Both the position numbers and the translations under genes were made by a program. A model generated the notes under the pieces. The model was not told the DNA's origin. It did no database searches and worked only from the letters and a program-made list of their open reading frames with translations. A stretch of 13,457 bases of DNA from JALZHR01 sp036389695 (GTDB lineage: Bacteria; Acidobacteriota; Blastocatellia; Pyrinomonadales; Pyrinomonadaceae): contig DASVWG010000210.1 of the NCBI GenBank assembly GCA_036389695.1, positions 1 to 13,457 on the forward strand, written 5' to 3'. This document shows, one piece after another, positions 1 through 6,367 of this stretch (position 1 is its first letter; each line of letters starts with the position of its first letter).

Positions 1-63
1 GCACGTAAGATAACTGATACCGCGCGTAAGATGACAGATACCGTGTGTAAGACGATTGATACC
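1..63. repeat. Three tandem 21-bp repeats, possible mobile-element end
   Basis: Three head-to-tail 21-bp units occupy 1-21, 22-42 and 43-63. Each contains CGTAAGAT-like and GATACC blocks, and a decayed fourth unit follows at 64-80. The array starts at the window edge, so more copies may lie to the left. Iterated sites of about 20 bp at an end are typical of IS21-like and Mu/Tn7-like transposon termini, where they bind transposase. That reading is inference, because no transposase gene is visible here. Confidence 0.6.
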
Positions 64-96
64 AGAAGAAGATAGTGTCCTGATTTGTGTTATTGG

Positions 97-247
97 TAGC
101 CACGTCGTTTACGGCGTGGTTTGAAAGGTCGAAGCCGGGAAAGGGCGTTAAAACGCCCTTTCCGATTGGCTTAAACCGCAAAAAAAGGACGTTAAAACGC
201 CCTTCATTGTTGCTGATTTTTCGACCACGCCGTAAACGACGCGGCTA
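97..247. repeat. Nested palindromic intergenic element (MITE/REP-like)
   Basis: Outer arms of 24 nt (97-120 and 224-247) are complementary with one mismatch, which would be a G-U pair in RNA. Inside is a perfect 12-bp stem (138-149 with 152-163), extended by AAGCC/GGCTT at 132-136 and 168-172. A second, degenerate copy of the same inner hairpin lies at 185-204 and shares the core GTTAAAACGCCCTT. An open frame runs across this stretch but looks like an accident of the palindrome. No transposase is present, so a non-autonomous repeat is the best reading. Confidence 0.7.
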
Positions 248-357
248 TCTTATTCAAACCAGGATACCACTCAGACGAAAAACAGCCGCGTGCGGGCAAA
301 AATCACTTGACGCCCGATTTTTACGGCTGAACTCATAAAAAAGGAGAAATAAAAAAG

Positions 358-1044
358 ATGACTGACAGAGAAATCAGCGAATTTAATTCGGCGGTCAGAA
401 TGATTGACTTTAACGCCGCGAACGCCGCCGCGTTTGCCGGTAATGCAAAGATGACCGGCGGTTTTGCCGCGCTCGCGTCCGAGGTCGAAGTGCTGGAATC
501 GGCGGGCGCGAACCGCGTTTCGGCGCGCGGCATCCGCACCGACGGCACGCTCGACAAAAACGCCGCCAAAACCGACCTGCTCGCTTTACTGCGGAAAATC
601 GCCGAGACGGCAAAGACCATCAAAACGGATGAACCCGCGTTTGAAAACACGTTCAAACTCCCGCGCGGCACAATGAGCGAACAGCAATTGCTCGACACGG
701 CAAACAGCTTTGCCGCGATGCTGACCGCTCCGGTCATCGCCAAGTTCGCCGAGTTCGGCTTAGCTTCGGCGACACCGGCAAATCTGAACGACAAAATCGC
801 CGCCTTCCAAACCGCCCGCGCCCAGCAAAACGCGGGCAAAAGCGTCGGCGTCGCATCGACCGCCGAAACCAAAGCCTCAATCAAACGCCTGATGCAAACG
901 CGGCGCACCGTCGCCCAAATCGGCGAAAACATCCTCGAAGACGCCGCCGACGCCGGACTCCTCGAAGCCTGGCGCTCCGCCTGCCGCGTCGAAAAGCAAA
1001 AAACCAAACCCGACGCCGAAGAACCGCCGCCGCCGACGCCGTGA
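358..1044 (+). CDS. Hypothetical all-helical protein
   Basis: A 228-aa protein of unknown function. It has no signal peptide and no membrane segment. The sequence is Ala-rich, looks wholly alpha-helical, and ends in a proline-rich tail (EEPPPPTP). Around residues 72-105 is a helix of the form LLALLRKIAETAKTI followed by FENTFKLPRGTMSEQQLLDTA. From memory this resembles an unnamed family common in Acidobacteriota and related phyla, with a conserved LPRG motif and often several copies per genome. I cannot confirm that here. The start is supported by AAGGAG about 11 nt upstream of the ATG. The gene is GC-rich, unlike the next gene, and follows a block of mobile-looking repeats, so it may be part of an accessory insertion. 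The long antisense frame over it is a shadow. Confidence 0.8.
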   Translation: MTDREISEFNSAVRMIDFNAANAAAFAGNAKMTGGFAALASEVEVLESAGANRVSARGIRTDGTLDKNAAKTDLLALLRKIAETAKTIKTDEPAFENTFKLPRGTMSEQQLLDTANSFAAMLTAPVIAKFAEFGLASATPANLNDKIAAFQTARAQQNAGKSVGVASTAETKASIKRLMQTRRTVAQIGENILEDAADAGLLEAWRSACRVEKQKTKPDAEEPPPPTP

Positions 1045-1070
1045 GGGAACTTAAACACGCGGCGAAAAGA

Positions 1071-1098
1071 TTGTTGAGCGGAAAATTTTCTGTATAAT
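1071..1098 (+). promoter_or_regulatory. Sigma70-type promoter for the secreted orphan
   Basis: A perfect TATAAT at 1093-1098 is preceded 16 nt upstream by a weak -35, TTGTTG, at 1071-1076. Transcription would start near 1105, giving a leader of about 87 nt before the ATG at 1192. This implies transcription of the AT-rich gene independent of 358-1044. Confidence 0.55.
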
Positions 1099-1191
1099 AC
1101 GCGCAAAACGAGGATTAGACGGAAATTTTTCCGCAAATCATAAGTTCGACGCTTTTGGTTTTTAAGCAACTTGAAATTTTGGAGACAAATT

Positions 1192-2310
1192 ATGAAAAAT
1201 ACTTCGCACTTCGTTTTGTGGATTACAGTTTTAAGCATCGGTTTTTTCACTATACTTTTACCCGTTCAGGCACAAACCGAATGGATTGAAATCAAAAGAG
1301 GAACCGGAACGCTTGACGGCGCCAATCCGAGTTGGACTTTCTTTACAGTTAATTTGTCAGAATATTCAAGCGGCAATCTTACAGTGCATATTTTTGTCGA
1401 AGGCGGAACAGGCATTTCCAGAACAGGAGGCAAGTGTTGGGGCGGAGCGCAATTTGCGGAAGAAGGTTTCTTTCAACCTGAAAATAAAAACCCGAGTATT
1501 TCCAATCTCATCACAAGACTTTTAGTGCCTAACCAAAGAACCGTAATAAATGGAAACTTTTCGAAGCCGACTAAATTCATTTTAGGAGTCATTCCTACTT
1601 GTAAACCTGGTATAAGCAGCAAATTTGAATATGTTATCTATATCAAAAACGGAAAAAAAGCTTCTGAAATAACATCCGCCCTTTCATCAAATTGTAAGTC
1701 TAAATCATTACCTCCAATACCGCCTGAGCTGGAACGTAAAATCGCAAAATTAAGTAGTCTGGCGCAATATAAGGAGCGAGCTGAAACTTACGTCCAAATC
1801 CATAGGGAAATTCAAAAAAGAGGCATAAAAATAGGCTTTTTTAGGGCGGCAAGTGTTGTTACATTAGATTTTTCTCTTAGCCTGGATTTAGAACAGCCGG
1901 CTCAAGATTATTTAGACCAACTTTCAAAAGATCTTGCCGGCATCAACACTAAATATATCTTGGAATTATTAAAAACCGGGAGACTTGAAAAAGAAGACAA
2001 AACAGGTTGTTTTATCATGCCTGAAGAAATCGATTCCGAATTAGTTAGACGTGAACAGCAATTTGCTGAAAATAAGCTTTCAAAACTAAAAGATCGTAAA
2101 AAAATTGTTGAAATTATAAATGCCAGAATAAAGTTGTGGCTTGACAAACCTGTTCTTAATAAATTATCCGGTTCAATTACTGCTATAGATAAGGTTAGAG
2201 ATAATAAACGTAAAACAAATAACAAGGCGGAGTTTGATTTCGGTAATATAAAAGATCGAATAAGTGTAGGAAAAATCTTAGCTGAAAATTTCCGTTTTTT
2301 CTCGCGATAG
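1192..2310 (+). CDS. Orphan secreted protein
   Basis: A 372-aa exported protein that I do not recognise. The ATG at 1192 is preferred over an in-frame TTG at 1171, because GGAG sits 7 nt before it and because the protein then begins with a clean signal peptide (residues 1-27, hydrophobic core LWITVLSIGFFTILL, cleavage near VQA-Q). Residues 30-155 look beta-rich. Residues 175-372 are charged and mostly helical. Four cysteines remain in the mature part (82, 137, 168, 273), enough for two disulfides in the cell envelope. The coding sequence is clearly more AT-rich than its neighbours, with many AAA, ATT and TTA codons, which suggests a different history such as horizontal transfer. It has its own promoter and converges on the minus-strand YgiT/DUF4258 pair. 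Confidence 0.8.
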   Translation: MKNTSHFVLWITVLSIGFFTILLPVQAQTEWIEIKRGTGTLDGANPSWTFFTVNLSEYSSGNLTVHIFVEGGTGISRTGGKCWGGAQFAEEGFFQPENKNPSISNLITRLLVPNQRTVINGNFSKPTKFILGVIPTCKPGISSKFEYVIYIKNGKKASEITSALSSNCKSKSLPPIPPELERKIAKLSSLAQYKERAETYVQIHREIQKRGIKIGFFRAASVVTLDFSLSLDLEQPAQDYLDQLSKDLAGINTKYILELLKTGRLEKEDKTGCFIMPEEIDSELVRREQQFAENKLSKLKDRKKIVEIINARIKLWLDKPVLNKLSGSITAIDKVRDNKRKTNNKAEFDFGNIKDRISVGKILAENFRFFSR

Positions 2311-2460
2311 TTAGCAAAAATGATGGAGTTTGGATTTGAAATTTAACCGCCGTAGGAATACAAAATCAATAATGCGATAAAAACACCCGCGTCGAACAAT
2401 TCAATAGACGTGAGGGCGCGGGCAGCGACTTTTGAAATCTGATACGAGTGATTCGCTGCT

Positions 2461-2709
2461 TTATGCGAAAACCGCAACGGGAACGGGGCGCTCGACGGCG
2501 ATGTTAGTGCGGTTGCGCTTGATGTTTTCGATTTCGCGCAGGGTTTTCGCGGTCAGGTAGCTTTCACCGCAGTGAGGGCAGGAAACGACCGGAACATTTT
2601 CGATAACCAGCAGATTAGCGCCTTTGCCGTAGCTTTTAGTGACGTGAATTATTCTCGCGCCGCTTTTGCCGCAGTTATCGCAAATAGTTTCTTCAGTTTT
2701 CGTATTCAT
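2461..2709 (-). CDS. YgiT-type zinc-finger protein, probable antitoxin
   Basis: An 82-aa protein with two CxxC pairs (Cys10/Cys13 and Cys44/Cys47) that should bind one zinc ion. This is the hallmark of the YgiT/MqsA N-terminal domain. In MqsA this domain is followed by a DNA-binding helix-turn-helix. Here the protein ends about 35 residues after the second pair, so the HTH is absent, as in many stand-alone YgiT-type proteins paired with DUF4258 proteins. The ATG at 2709 overlaps the upstream gene by 17 nt. An in-frame GTG at 2718 would add three residues. The overlap implies translational coupling, and the toxin-first order matches mqsR-mqsA. The antitoxin role is inferred from the pairing. 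Confidence 0.85.
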   Translation of the reverse strand: MNTKTEETICDNCGKSGARIIHVTKSYGKGANLLVIENVPVVSCPHCGESYLTAKTLREIENIKRNRTNIAVERPVPVAVFA

Positions 2710-2992
2710 AATCTTCACGGTAAACAGTAAGAATCACCAGTTTATCAGTCAAACTTAATTTTGCCACAACAACCAGACCTGCGTCATCGAGAGTTTTACC
2801 TGCAACCAGATATTTCCACTCGTCGGTGTCTCGGTCTTTTTGACGTTCGATGATTTCGCCTGTGAGAATCGCATTTTCGATGTCGAAGATGGAAAGATTA
2901 TCATTTTCCATTTCTTCTTCGGCGTGAATCGTCATCACGTATTTAAGACCGCTAACCTTTTCGCGCATTTTGTTGCGGACTTTCTCAAACAT
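2693..2992 (-). CDS. DUF4258 domain protein, probable toxin
   Basis: A 99-aa protein matching the DUF4258 pattern. Around residues 20-30 is the motif MTIHAEEEME, the usual [T/S]xHAxxRM-like start of the domain. It is followed by a helix with an ILTGEIIE motif and then beta strands ending in LVILTVYRED. Small DUF4258 proteins next to YgiT-type zinc-finger genes are regarded as toxin-antitoxin-like, with the DUF4258 protein related to RelE/MqsR-fold RNases. Toxicity is not shown here. Start at 2992: no strong Shine-Dalgarno is visible, and Met9 or Met20 are possible alternatives. The gene begins 11 nt after the transglycosylase stop, so it may be co-transcribed with it. Confidence 0.82.
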   Translation of the reverse strand: MFEKVRNKMREKVSGLKYVMTIHAEEEMENDNLSIFDIENAILTGEIIERQKDRDTDEWKYLVAGKTLDDAGLVVVAKLSLTDKLVILTVYREDYEYEN

Positions 2993-3003
2993 CGATATTT
3001 GAA

Positions 3004-4395
3004 TTATTTCCGCACTAAATCTTCGGTGTAAAGCTCGCGGTAGATTCGGTAATTGTTCATTACTTTGTAGACGTATGCTTTGGATTCGGCGAAGCCGACT
3101 TCGGACGAGAAGATTCCGGCTTCTTTGGGTTTGCTGCGTGCGAGCCAGCGGGCGGCGTTGTCTTCGCCGCCGTTATAGCTGGCGGCGACGGCTTCGTACA
3201 GGTTGTCGAATTGGTCGAGCAGGTCGTCGATGTAGACGCTGGCGATGGCGATGTTGACGTCGGGGCGATATAGGTCTTCGGCTTGGAGGTTGGGGAAACC
3301 GGCTTGTTTGTTGTATTTCAGGGCGGTGTCGAAGACGAGCTGGAGCAAGCCGCGGGCGGCGGCGGGCGATTTGGCGTTGGCGCGGAAGCTCGATTCCTGT
3401 TTCATGATGGCGAGCATAAAGCGCGGGTCGATGCCGCGCGGGCGGGCGTAACGCAATAATTCGGTGCGATAGGGCGCGGGGAAATCTTTGACGAGCGATG
3501 ACGAGACGCTTCCCGTTTTGGTGATGCGCGGCGTCGAAGGGCTGAGGGTTTTTAGTTTTTCCGTCGCCAAGCCGCCGTAGTATGAAGTCAGCGTGTCGGG
3601 AATGGTCGAATAGACGGCGACGGCTTCGGCACGTCTTCCGGCTTTTTCGAGCGCGACGGCTTTCAGGTAATTTACTTCGTCGAGGCTGGTCATCGAGCCG
3701 CGAAAATTTCCTAAATCGCGCAGAGTGTCCGCCGCTTGGACGGCTTTGTTCCATTCGCCGCGATGGATTTCCATCCGCAGTCGGGCGTGCAGGGCGTTGA
3801 TTTCGGTCGGCATTCCGAGAAAGCGCGCGCGGGCTTTTTCCACCCACGCGTTTGCCTCGTCGTAGCGTTTCGCCTCGCGCAGGGCGTCGATGATGTTCAG
3901 GTAAGAGCTTTCGATTTTTTCGCCGGTCGGAAACATCGTCGCGTATTGCTCGTAGGTTTTCGCCGCTTCGTTGTTCCTGCTCATCCGCACGTAAGACGCG
4001 CCTTTGAACGCCAAGCCTTCGCGTCCTTCTTTCGTGTTCAGATAATCTTTGGTCAGCAAATCGAAATACGCGACCGCCTTTTCGTACTGGCGCTCCCACA
4101 TATAGGAGCGCGCGATGCCGAACAGCGCTTTCGGCTTCAAAAGAGAATCCGCCGGGTAATTGTCGAGAACTTTCTGCCAATGCTCGCGCGCTTCTTTAAA
4201 GTAACGGTTCGTCGAATAAACGTCGGCGCGATAATTGTGTTCTTCGGCGGCGAGCGTTTGCAGCTTGCCGGAAACGTCGCGGCTCGCGCGGTCCTGCTCG
4301 CGGACTTTGGCGAGCGTCGCGTCGTTGTAAACCTGCGCCGATAAACCGAAAGAAAAAGCGAAAATGATGGCGATTGATAAAATTAAATTTTTCAT
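3004..4395 (-). CDS. Soluble lytic murein transglycosylase (SLT, GH23) with TPR-like N-terminus
   Basis: A 463-aa exported enzyme predicted to cleave the MurNAc-GlcNAc bond of peptidoglycan, releasing 1,6-anhydro products. The start at 4395 is chosen because a signal peptide begins there (MKNLILSIAIIFAFSFGLSA, cleavage before Gln21). The open frame continues 53 codons further upstream without protein-like sequence. Residues about 30-310 are helical TPR-like repeats (for example KALFGIARSYMWERQYEKAVAYF), resembling the superhelical N-terminal region of Slt70. The SLT domain covers about 320-440. The catalytic Glu lies in KQESSF at about residue 334. It is followed by the SPAAARGLLQLV motif and then by ASYNGG, all family signatures. 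At 463 aa it is shorter than Slt70 of E. coli, which is about 620 aa. A toxin-antitoxin-like pair follows on the same strand. Confidence 0.93.
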   Translation of the reverse strand: MKNLILSIAIIFAFSFGLSAQVYNDATLAKVREQDRASRDVSGKLQTLAAEEHNYRADVYSTNRYFKEAREHWQKVLDNYPADSLLKPKALFGIARSYMWERQYEKAVAYFDLLTKDYLNTKEGREGLAFKGASYVRMSRNNEAAKTYEQYATMFPTGEKIESSYLNIIDALREAKRYDEANAWVEKARARFLGMPTEINALHARLRMEIHRGEWNKAVQAADTLRDLGNFRGSMTSLDEVNYLKAVALEKAGRRAEAVAVYSTIPDTLTSYYGGLATEKLKTLSPSTPRITKTGSVSSSLVKDFPAPYRTELLRYARPRGIDPRFMLAIMKQESSFRANAKSPAAARGLLQLVFDTALKYNKQAGFPNLQAEDLYRPDVNIAIASVYIDDLLDQFDNLYEAVAASYNGGEDNAARWLARSKPKEAGIFSSEVGFAESKAYVYKVMNNYRIYRELYTEDLVRK

Positions 4396-4556
4396 GATGG
4401 CAAAGCGGAAACCCGAAGGGAGATATAGAATAACCGATTTTCGGGCGTGAGAAAAGCCGTTTAATAAACAACGCGCCGCCAAACCGGATAAACCGTAGGC
4501 TTTGATTCCGCTTTGAGCGTTTCGGGTTTCTTGATTTTTTCGTGTCTGAAGCAAAC

Positions 4557-4675
4557 AGGCGGAAACGCGACTGTCAAGGAGCGTGTCTCAAGGTAAAGCA
4601 TTGGGCGCTTGAATTTCAATTAACGTCTCGAATCATTCATCTCGGACACGCTCCTTGACGGTCGCGTTTCCGCCT
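4557..4675. repeat. 31-bp inverted repeat in a divergent intergenic region
   Basis: Arms 4557-4587 and 4645-4675 are complementary at 30 of 31 positions and enclose a 57-nt spacer with no ORF. The arms read GGCGGAAACGCG...AAGGAGCGTGTC. They lie between two divergent genes, so they are not a normal terminator. The size (119 bp) and near-perfect arms fit a MITE or a folded small RNA. Of the remaining gap, 4396-4556 shows no convincing feature, and 4676-4815 holds the promoter and leader ORF listed separately. Confidence 0.7.
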
Positions 4676-4688
4676 TTTCGGATTTTTA

Positions 4689-4716
4689 TTGACTTTAAAA
4701 TAATTGTTCTGATAAT
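4689..4716 (+). promoter_or_regulatory. Sigma70-type promoter upstream of leader ORF and six-Cys protein
   Basis: TTGACT (4689-4694) and GATAAT (4711-4716) are separated by 16 nt, each close to consensus. Start of transcription would be near 4724. The mRNA leader would then be about 92 nt and would contain the short ORF at 4764. The promoter begins 13 bp after the 31-bp inverted repeat, so the repeat is upstream DNA and not part of the mRNA. Confidence 0.6.
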
Positions 4717-4763
4717 CTGCAAGATGTTTTTCCCAAAACAAAAAAAAATACAAAGGAAGAAGA

Positions 4764-4832
4764 ATGTTTCCCACAAAACTTTTCTCGAATCTTTGCGGGA
4801 AGCGTCCACAAACATATGAAAAAAACATCTAA
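4764..4832 (+). CDS. Possible 22-aa leader ORF overlapping the next start
   Basis: This ATG has the best ribosome-binding site in the area: AAAGGA, then 6 nt. It opens a 22-codon frame (MFPTKLFSNLCG...) ending in TAA at 4830-4832. That is 17 nt inside the next gene, whose own start at 4816 has only a distant GGAAG. The peptide is basic and has no recognisable domain. This layout is typical of translational coupling or a regulatory leader peptide. It could also be chance, since only the ribosome-binding site and geometry support it. Confidence 0.35.
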   Translation: MFPTKLFSNLCGKRPQTYEKNI

Positions 4833-5496
4833 ACGCCTACAGCAGATGGCAGCTTTACTTTGTACGGCTGCTTTTTTATTTACTCTTTCCGGCGCGACGG
4901 CTGCCGTCAAAGCCGCCGGTATCACGATTACCGATGAAGAATGTTTAGCCGAAATGGCGCAGGAAACCGCCGCTTATATGCAGGCGAGAGGTTTGCAGAT
5001 AACCAATTCCGCTTATTCTTTTGCCAATAATAACGGCGAAAAGGTTTACTCGCTGACGGCTAAGGATTCCGTCAAAGCCGGCAGCGTTTTCAATCGAACG
5101 CAGTCGGTCATCCAATACAAAAACAGCGAAGGGCAGAGCGATTTTTATGTCGTTAATCTGGAAGCGCAGGCAGACCGTCTGACTTACACGATTAGCCGAA
5201 ACTCGCAGCTTTACGACCGTATAGAGCTTTCTTTATACGTTCCCGGCACGGGTTACGACCCTTGCGCGGGAGCTTTGACGCAGGCGCAGGTCGACAATAT
5301 CCTGAACAACCTTCTGGCGCAGGCAAATGCCGACTGCAAGACCAGATACACTTGTTTGTTTCAGCAGATGGGCTCGTCGTGCGCGTATGTGATGTATATG
5401 ATAAAACCGACATCGTGGCGATGCAGAATTCTGACGCCAATCGATGTTCAAGCCGCCATCGACCGGGCAATTGCAAAAACTGCGGTCACGCCGTAA
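4816..5496 (+). CDS. Orphan secreted protein with six cysteines
   Basis: A 226-aa exported protein that I do not recognise. Residues 1-34 form a signal peptide: basic n-region KKTSKR, core MAALLCTAAFLFTL, cleavage around ATA-A or VKA-A. Residues 60-145 look beta-rich (VYSLTAKDS, FYVVNLEAQ, LTYTISRNSQLYDRIELSLYV). Residues 150-205 hold Cys150, Cys174, Cys180, Cys189 and Cys203. With Cys43 this makes six cysteines in the mature protein, possibly three disulfides. The start at 4816 gives the signal peptide its charged n-region. It lacks a strong ribosome-binding site and may rely on the overlapping leader ORF. The gene converges on the small membrane protein at 5578-5754. Confidence 0.78.
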   Translation: MKKTSKRLQQMAALLCTAAFLFTLSGATAAVKAAGITITDEECLAEMAQETAAYMQARGLQITNSAYSFANNNGEKVYSLTAKDSVKAGSVFNRTQSVIQYKNSEGQSDFYVVNLEAQADRLTYTISRNSQLYDRIELSLYVPGTGYDPCAGALTQAQVDNILNNLLAQANADCKTRYTCLFQQMGSSCAYVMYMIKPTSWRCRILTPIDVQAAIDRAIAKTAVTP

Positions 5497-5500
5497 CCAA

Positions 5501-5577
5501 AAATGAGAACTGAGAACTGAGAACCGGGAACATTTGTTTCTTGCTTCTCAGTTCTTACTTCTCATTTCTCAATTCTT
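5501..5577. repeat. Heptamer array (GAGAACT) with inverted partner; possible bidirectional terminator
   Basis: The left arm (5501-5524) repeats GAGAACT with a 7-bp period. The right arm (5545-5577) carries the complement, TTCTCAGTTCTT and then degenerate TTCTCA-type units. About 20 nt separate the arms. The array fills almost all of the gap between two convergent genes, starting 5 nt after one stop and ending at the other. A bidirectional terminator role is plausible but inferred. Confidence 0.7.
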
Positions 5578-5754
5578 TTAGCGCAGGGCGATTTCGCGCA
5601 GAGCCATATTGAAAGGGCTGTTCAGCGTCATCAGCATTTGCAGCAGCCAGATTAGCCCGCCGACGGCGGCAAGCATCAGAATATTCAGCATCACGATGGC
5701 AAACGCAAACGCCGCGCCGCTTTCTTCGACAGGTTTTTCAAATTTGTTCCGCAT
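5578..5754 (-). CDS. Small single-span membrane protein (58 aa)
   Basis: This short reading frame encodes a 58-aa protein starting MRNKFEKPVEESG. A long hydrophobic stretch follows at residues 14-44 (FAFAIVMLNILM, then LAAVGGLIWLLQML), and the protein ends in NMALREIALR. The charged N-terminus followed by one long helix predicts an inner-membrane protein with a single span, perhaps a tight hairpin around VGG. The start is strongly supported by AAGGAG 9 nt before the ATG. The frame uses the same codons as its neighbours, which also argues for a real gene. I know no family for it. It converges on the six-Cys secreted protein across a heptamer hairpin. Confidence 0.7.
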   Translation of the reverse strand: MRNKFEKPVEESGAAFAFAIVMLNILMLAAVGGLIWLLQMLMTLNSPFNMALREIALR

Positions 5755-5818
5755 CTCTCATTGCTCCTTTTTTCTGCTTTGACTTTTCGCTCTCAAAGCT
5801 TTTTCGGATTCATCCGTC

Positions 5819-5854
5819 TTTATTAACGCGACACATTTACCGAAAATCGCTCAT
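5819..5854. repeat. Direct repeat, copy 1
   Basis: This copy shares an exact TTATTAACGCGACACAT and a GAAAA.CGCTCAT half with 6045-6080, in the same orientation. Similarity continues past the repeat into TCAGAAYCGCCTGC, so the duplicated module reaches about 5878. Between the copies, 5855-6044 has no supported gene. It contains a 7-bp GC-rich hairpin at 6000-6019 (TTCCCGC/GCGGGAA). Confidence 0.65.
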
Positions 5855-6044
5855 TTCAGAATCGCCTGCCGCCGACGAGCGTTTTAAGTCGAGAGTTTCT
5901 GGTTTTTAATTTCAAGACACGCCTGACTTGAAGAAACCGGAAACCAGCACTCTAACCCTCGCCTTCAATCGCCCGCGGGCGGCAGACGGCTCCGACAAAT
6001 TCCCGCCGATTTGCGGGAAAGCTAAGCTCGCAAACTCAGCCTTG

Positions 6045-6080
6045 TTTATTAACGCGACACATCGACGGAAAAACGCTCAT
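6045..6080. repeat. Direct repeat, copy 2
   Basis: Second copy of the module at 5819-5854. It differs in the middle (CGACGG against TTACCG). About 17 extra bases precede the shared CAGAAYCGCCTGC continuation. It leads directly into the REP-like cluster. Confidence 0.65.
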
Positions 6081-6097
6081 AAAAAATTCATTAAAAG

Positions 6098-6240
6098 TCA
6101 GAACCGCCTGCGGTAGCGGGCGGTTGAACGTTAATGAAAGACTCGTTCGCCTTTAAGCTTTAACTTTCCAGACTTCAACCATCCGCTACCGCAGATGGTT
6201 CTGACCTTTTCCGCTACCGCAGATAGCTGCGGGCTTTCAG
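6098..6240. repeat. REP/BIME-like cluster built on GCGGTAGC
   Basis: Three hairpin-prone units share the word GCGGTAGC or its complement GCTACCGC. Unit 1 (6098-6125) folds into a 10-bp stem closing a GGTA loop. Unit 2 (6177-6205) is its inverted counterpart, with AACCATC/GATGGTT arms and the tail GGTTCTGAC mirroring GTCAGAACC. Unit 3 (6210-6240) is a diverged third copy. Alternating orientation in one spacer is the arrangement of REP/BIME repeats. From 6241 to 6351 I see nothing convincing. A strong GGAGGT ribosome-binding site for the next gene follows at 6352-6357. Confidence 0.7.
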
Positions 6241-6367
6241 AAAAAAATCAGAAAAATTTCAGAACCGGCTAAAGATTCGTTGCGGGCTATCGGGAATAAT
6301 GATTAGCGTCCGGCATTTTGAGTAATGAGCCGGGCGGAATTTATATTTTCCGGAGGTCTTTATATAT

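Noticed and set aside
87..338. An 83-codon open frame at the left end
   Set aside because: It is produced by the nested palindrome at 97-247. The product is basic and repetitive, and no ribosome-binding site is visible.
333..1250. A 305-codon minus-strand open frame over the 358-1044 gene
   Set aside because: It is antisense to a gene with a good ribosome-binding site and sensible composition. Its product is low-complexity Ala/Ser-rich, with no domain, and it runs across two genes and a promoter.
3173..4180. A 335-codon minus-strand frame inside the transglycosylase gene
   Set aside because: The product is Arg-rich without any motif, while the overlapping frame encodes a complete SLT enzyme. 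It is a frame shadow.
4395..4554. N-terminal extension of the transglycosylase by 53 residues
   Set aside because: The extension has no protein-like features and would hide the signal peptide that begins at the ATG at 4395.
5928..6116. A 62-codon frame in the repeat-rich gap
   Set aside because: It crosses direct repeats and a REP-like hairpin, has no ribosome-binding site and no protein-like pattern.
6318..6347. TTGAGT / TATATT promoter candidate before the methyltransferase
   Set aside because: Transcription would begin inside or just before the GGAGGT ribosome-binding site, which would remove it from the mRNA. The AT-rich match is probably chance.
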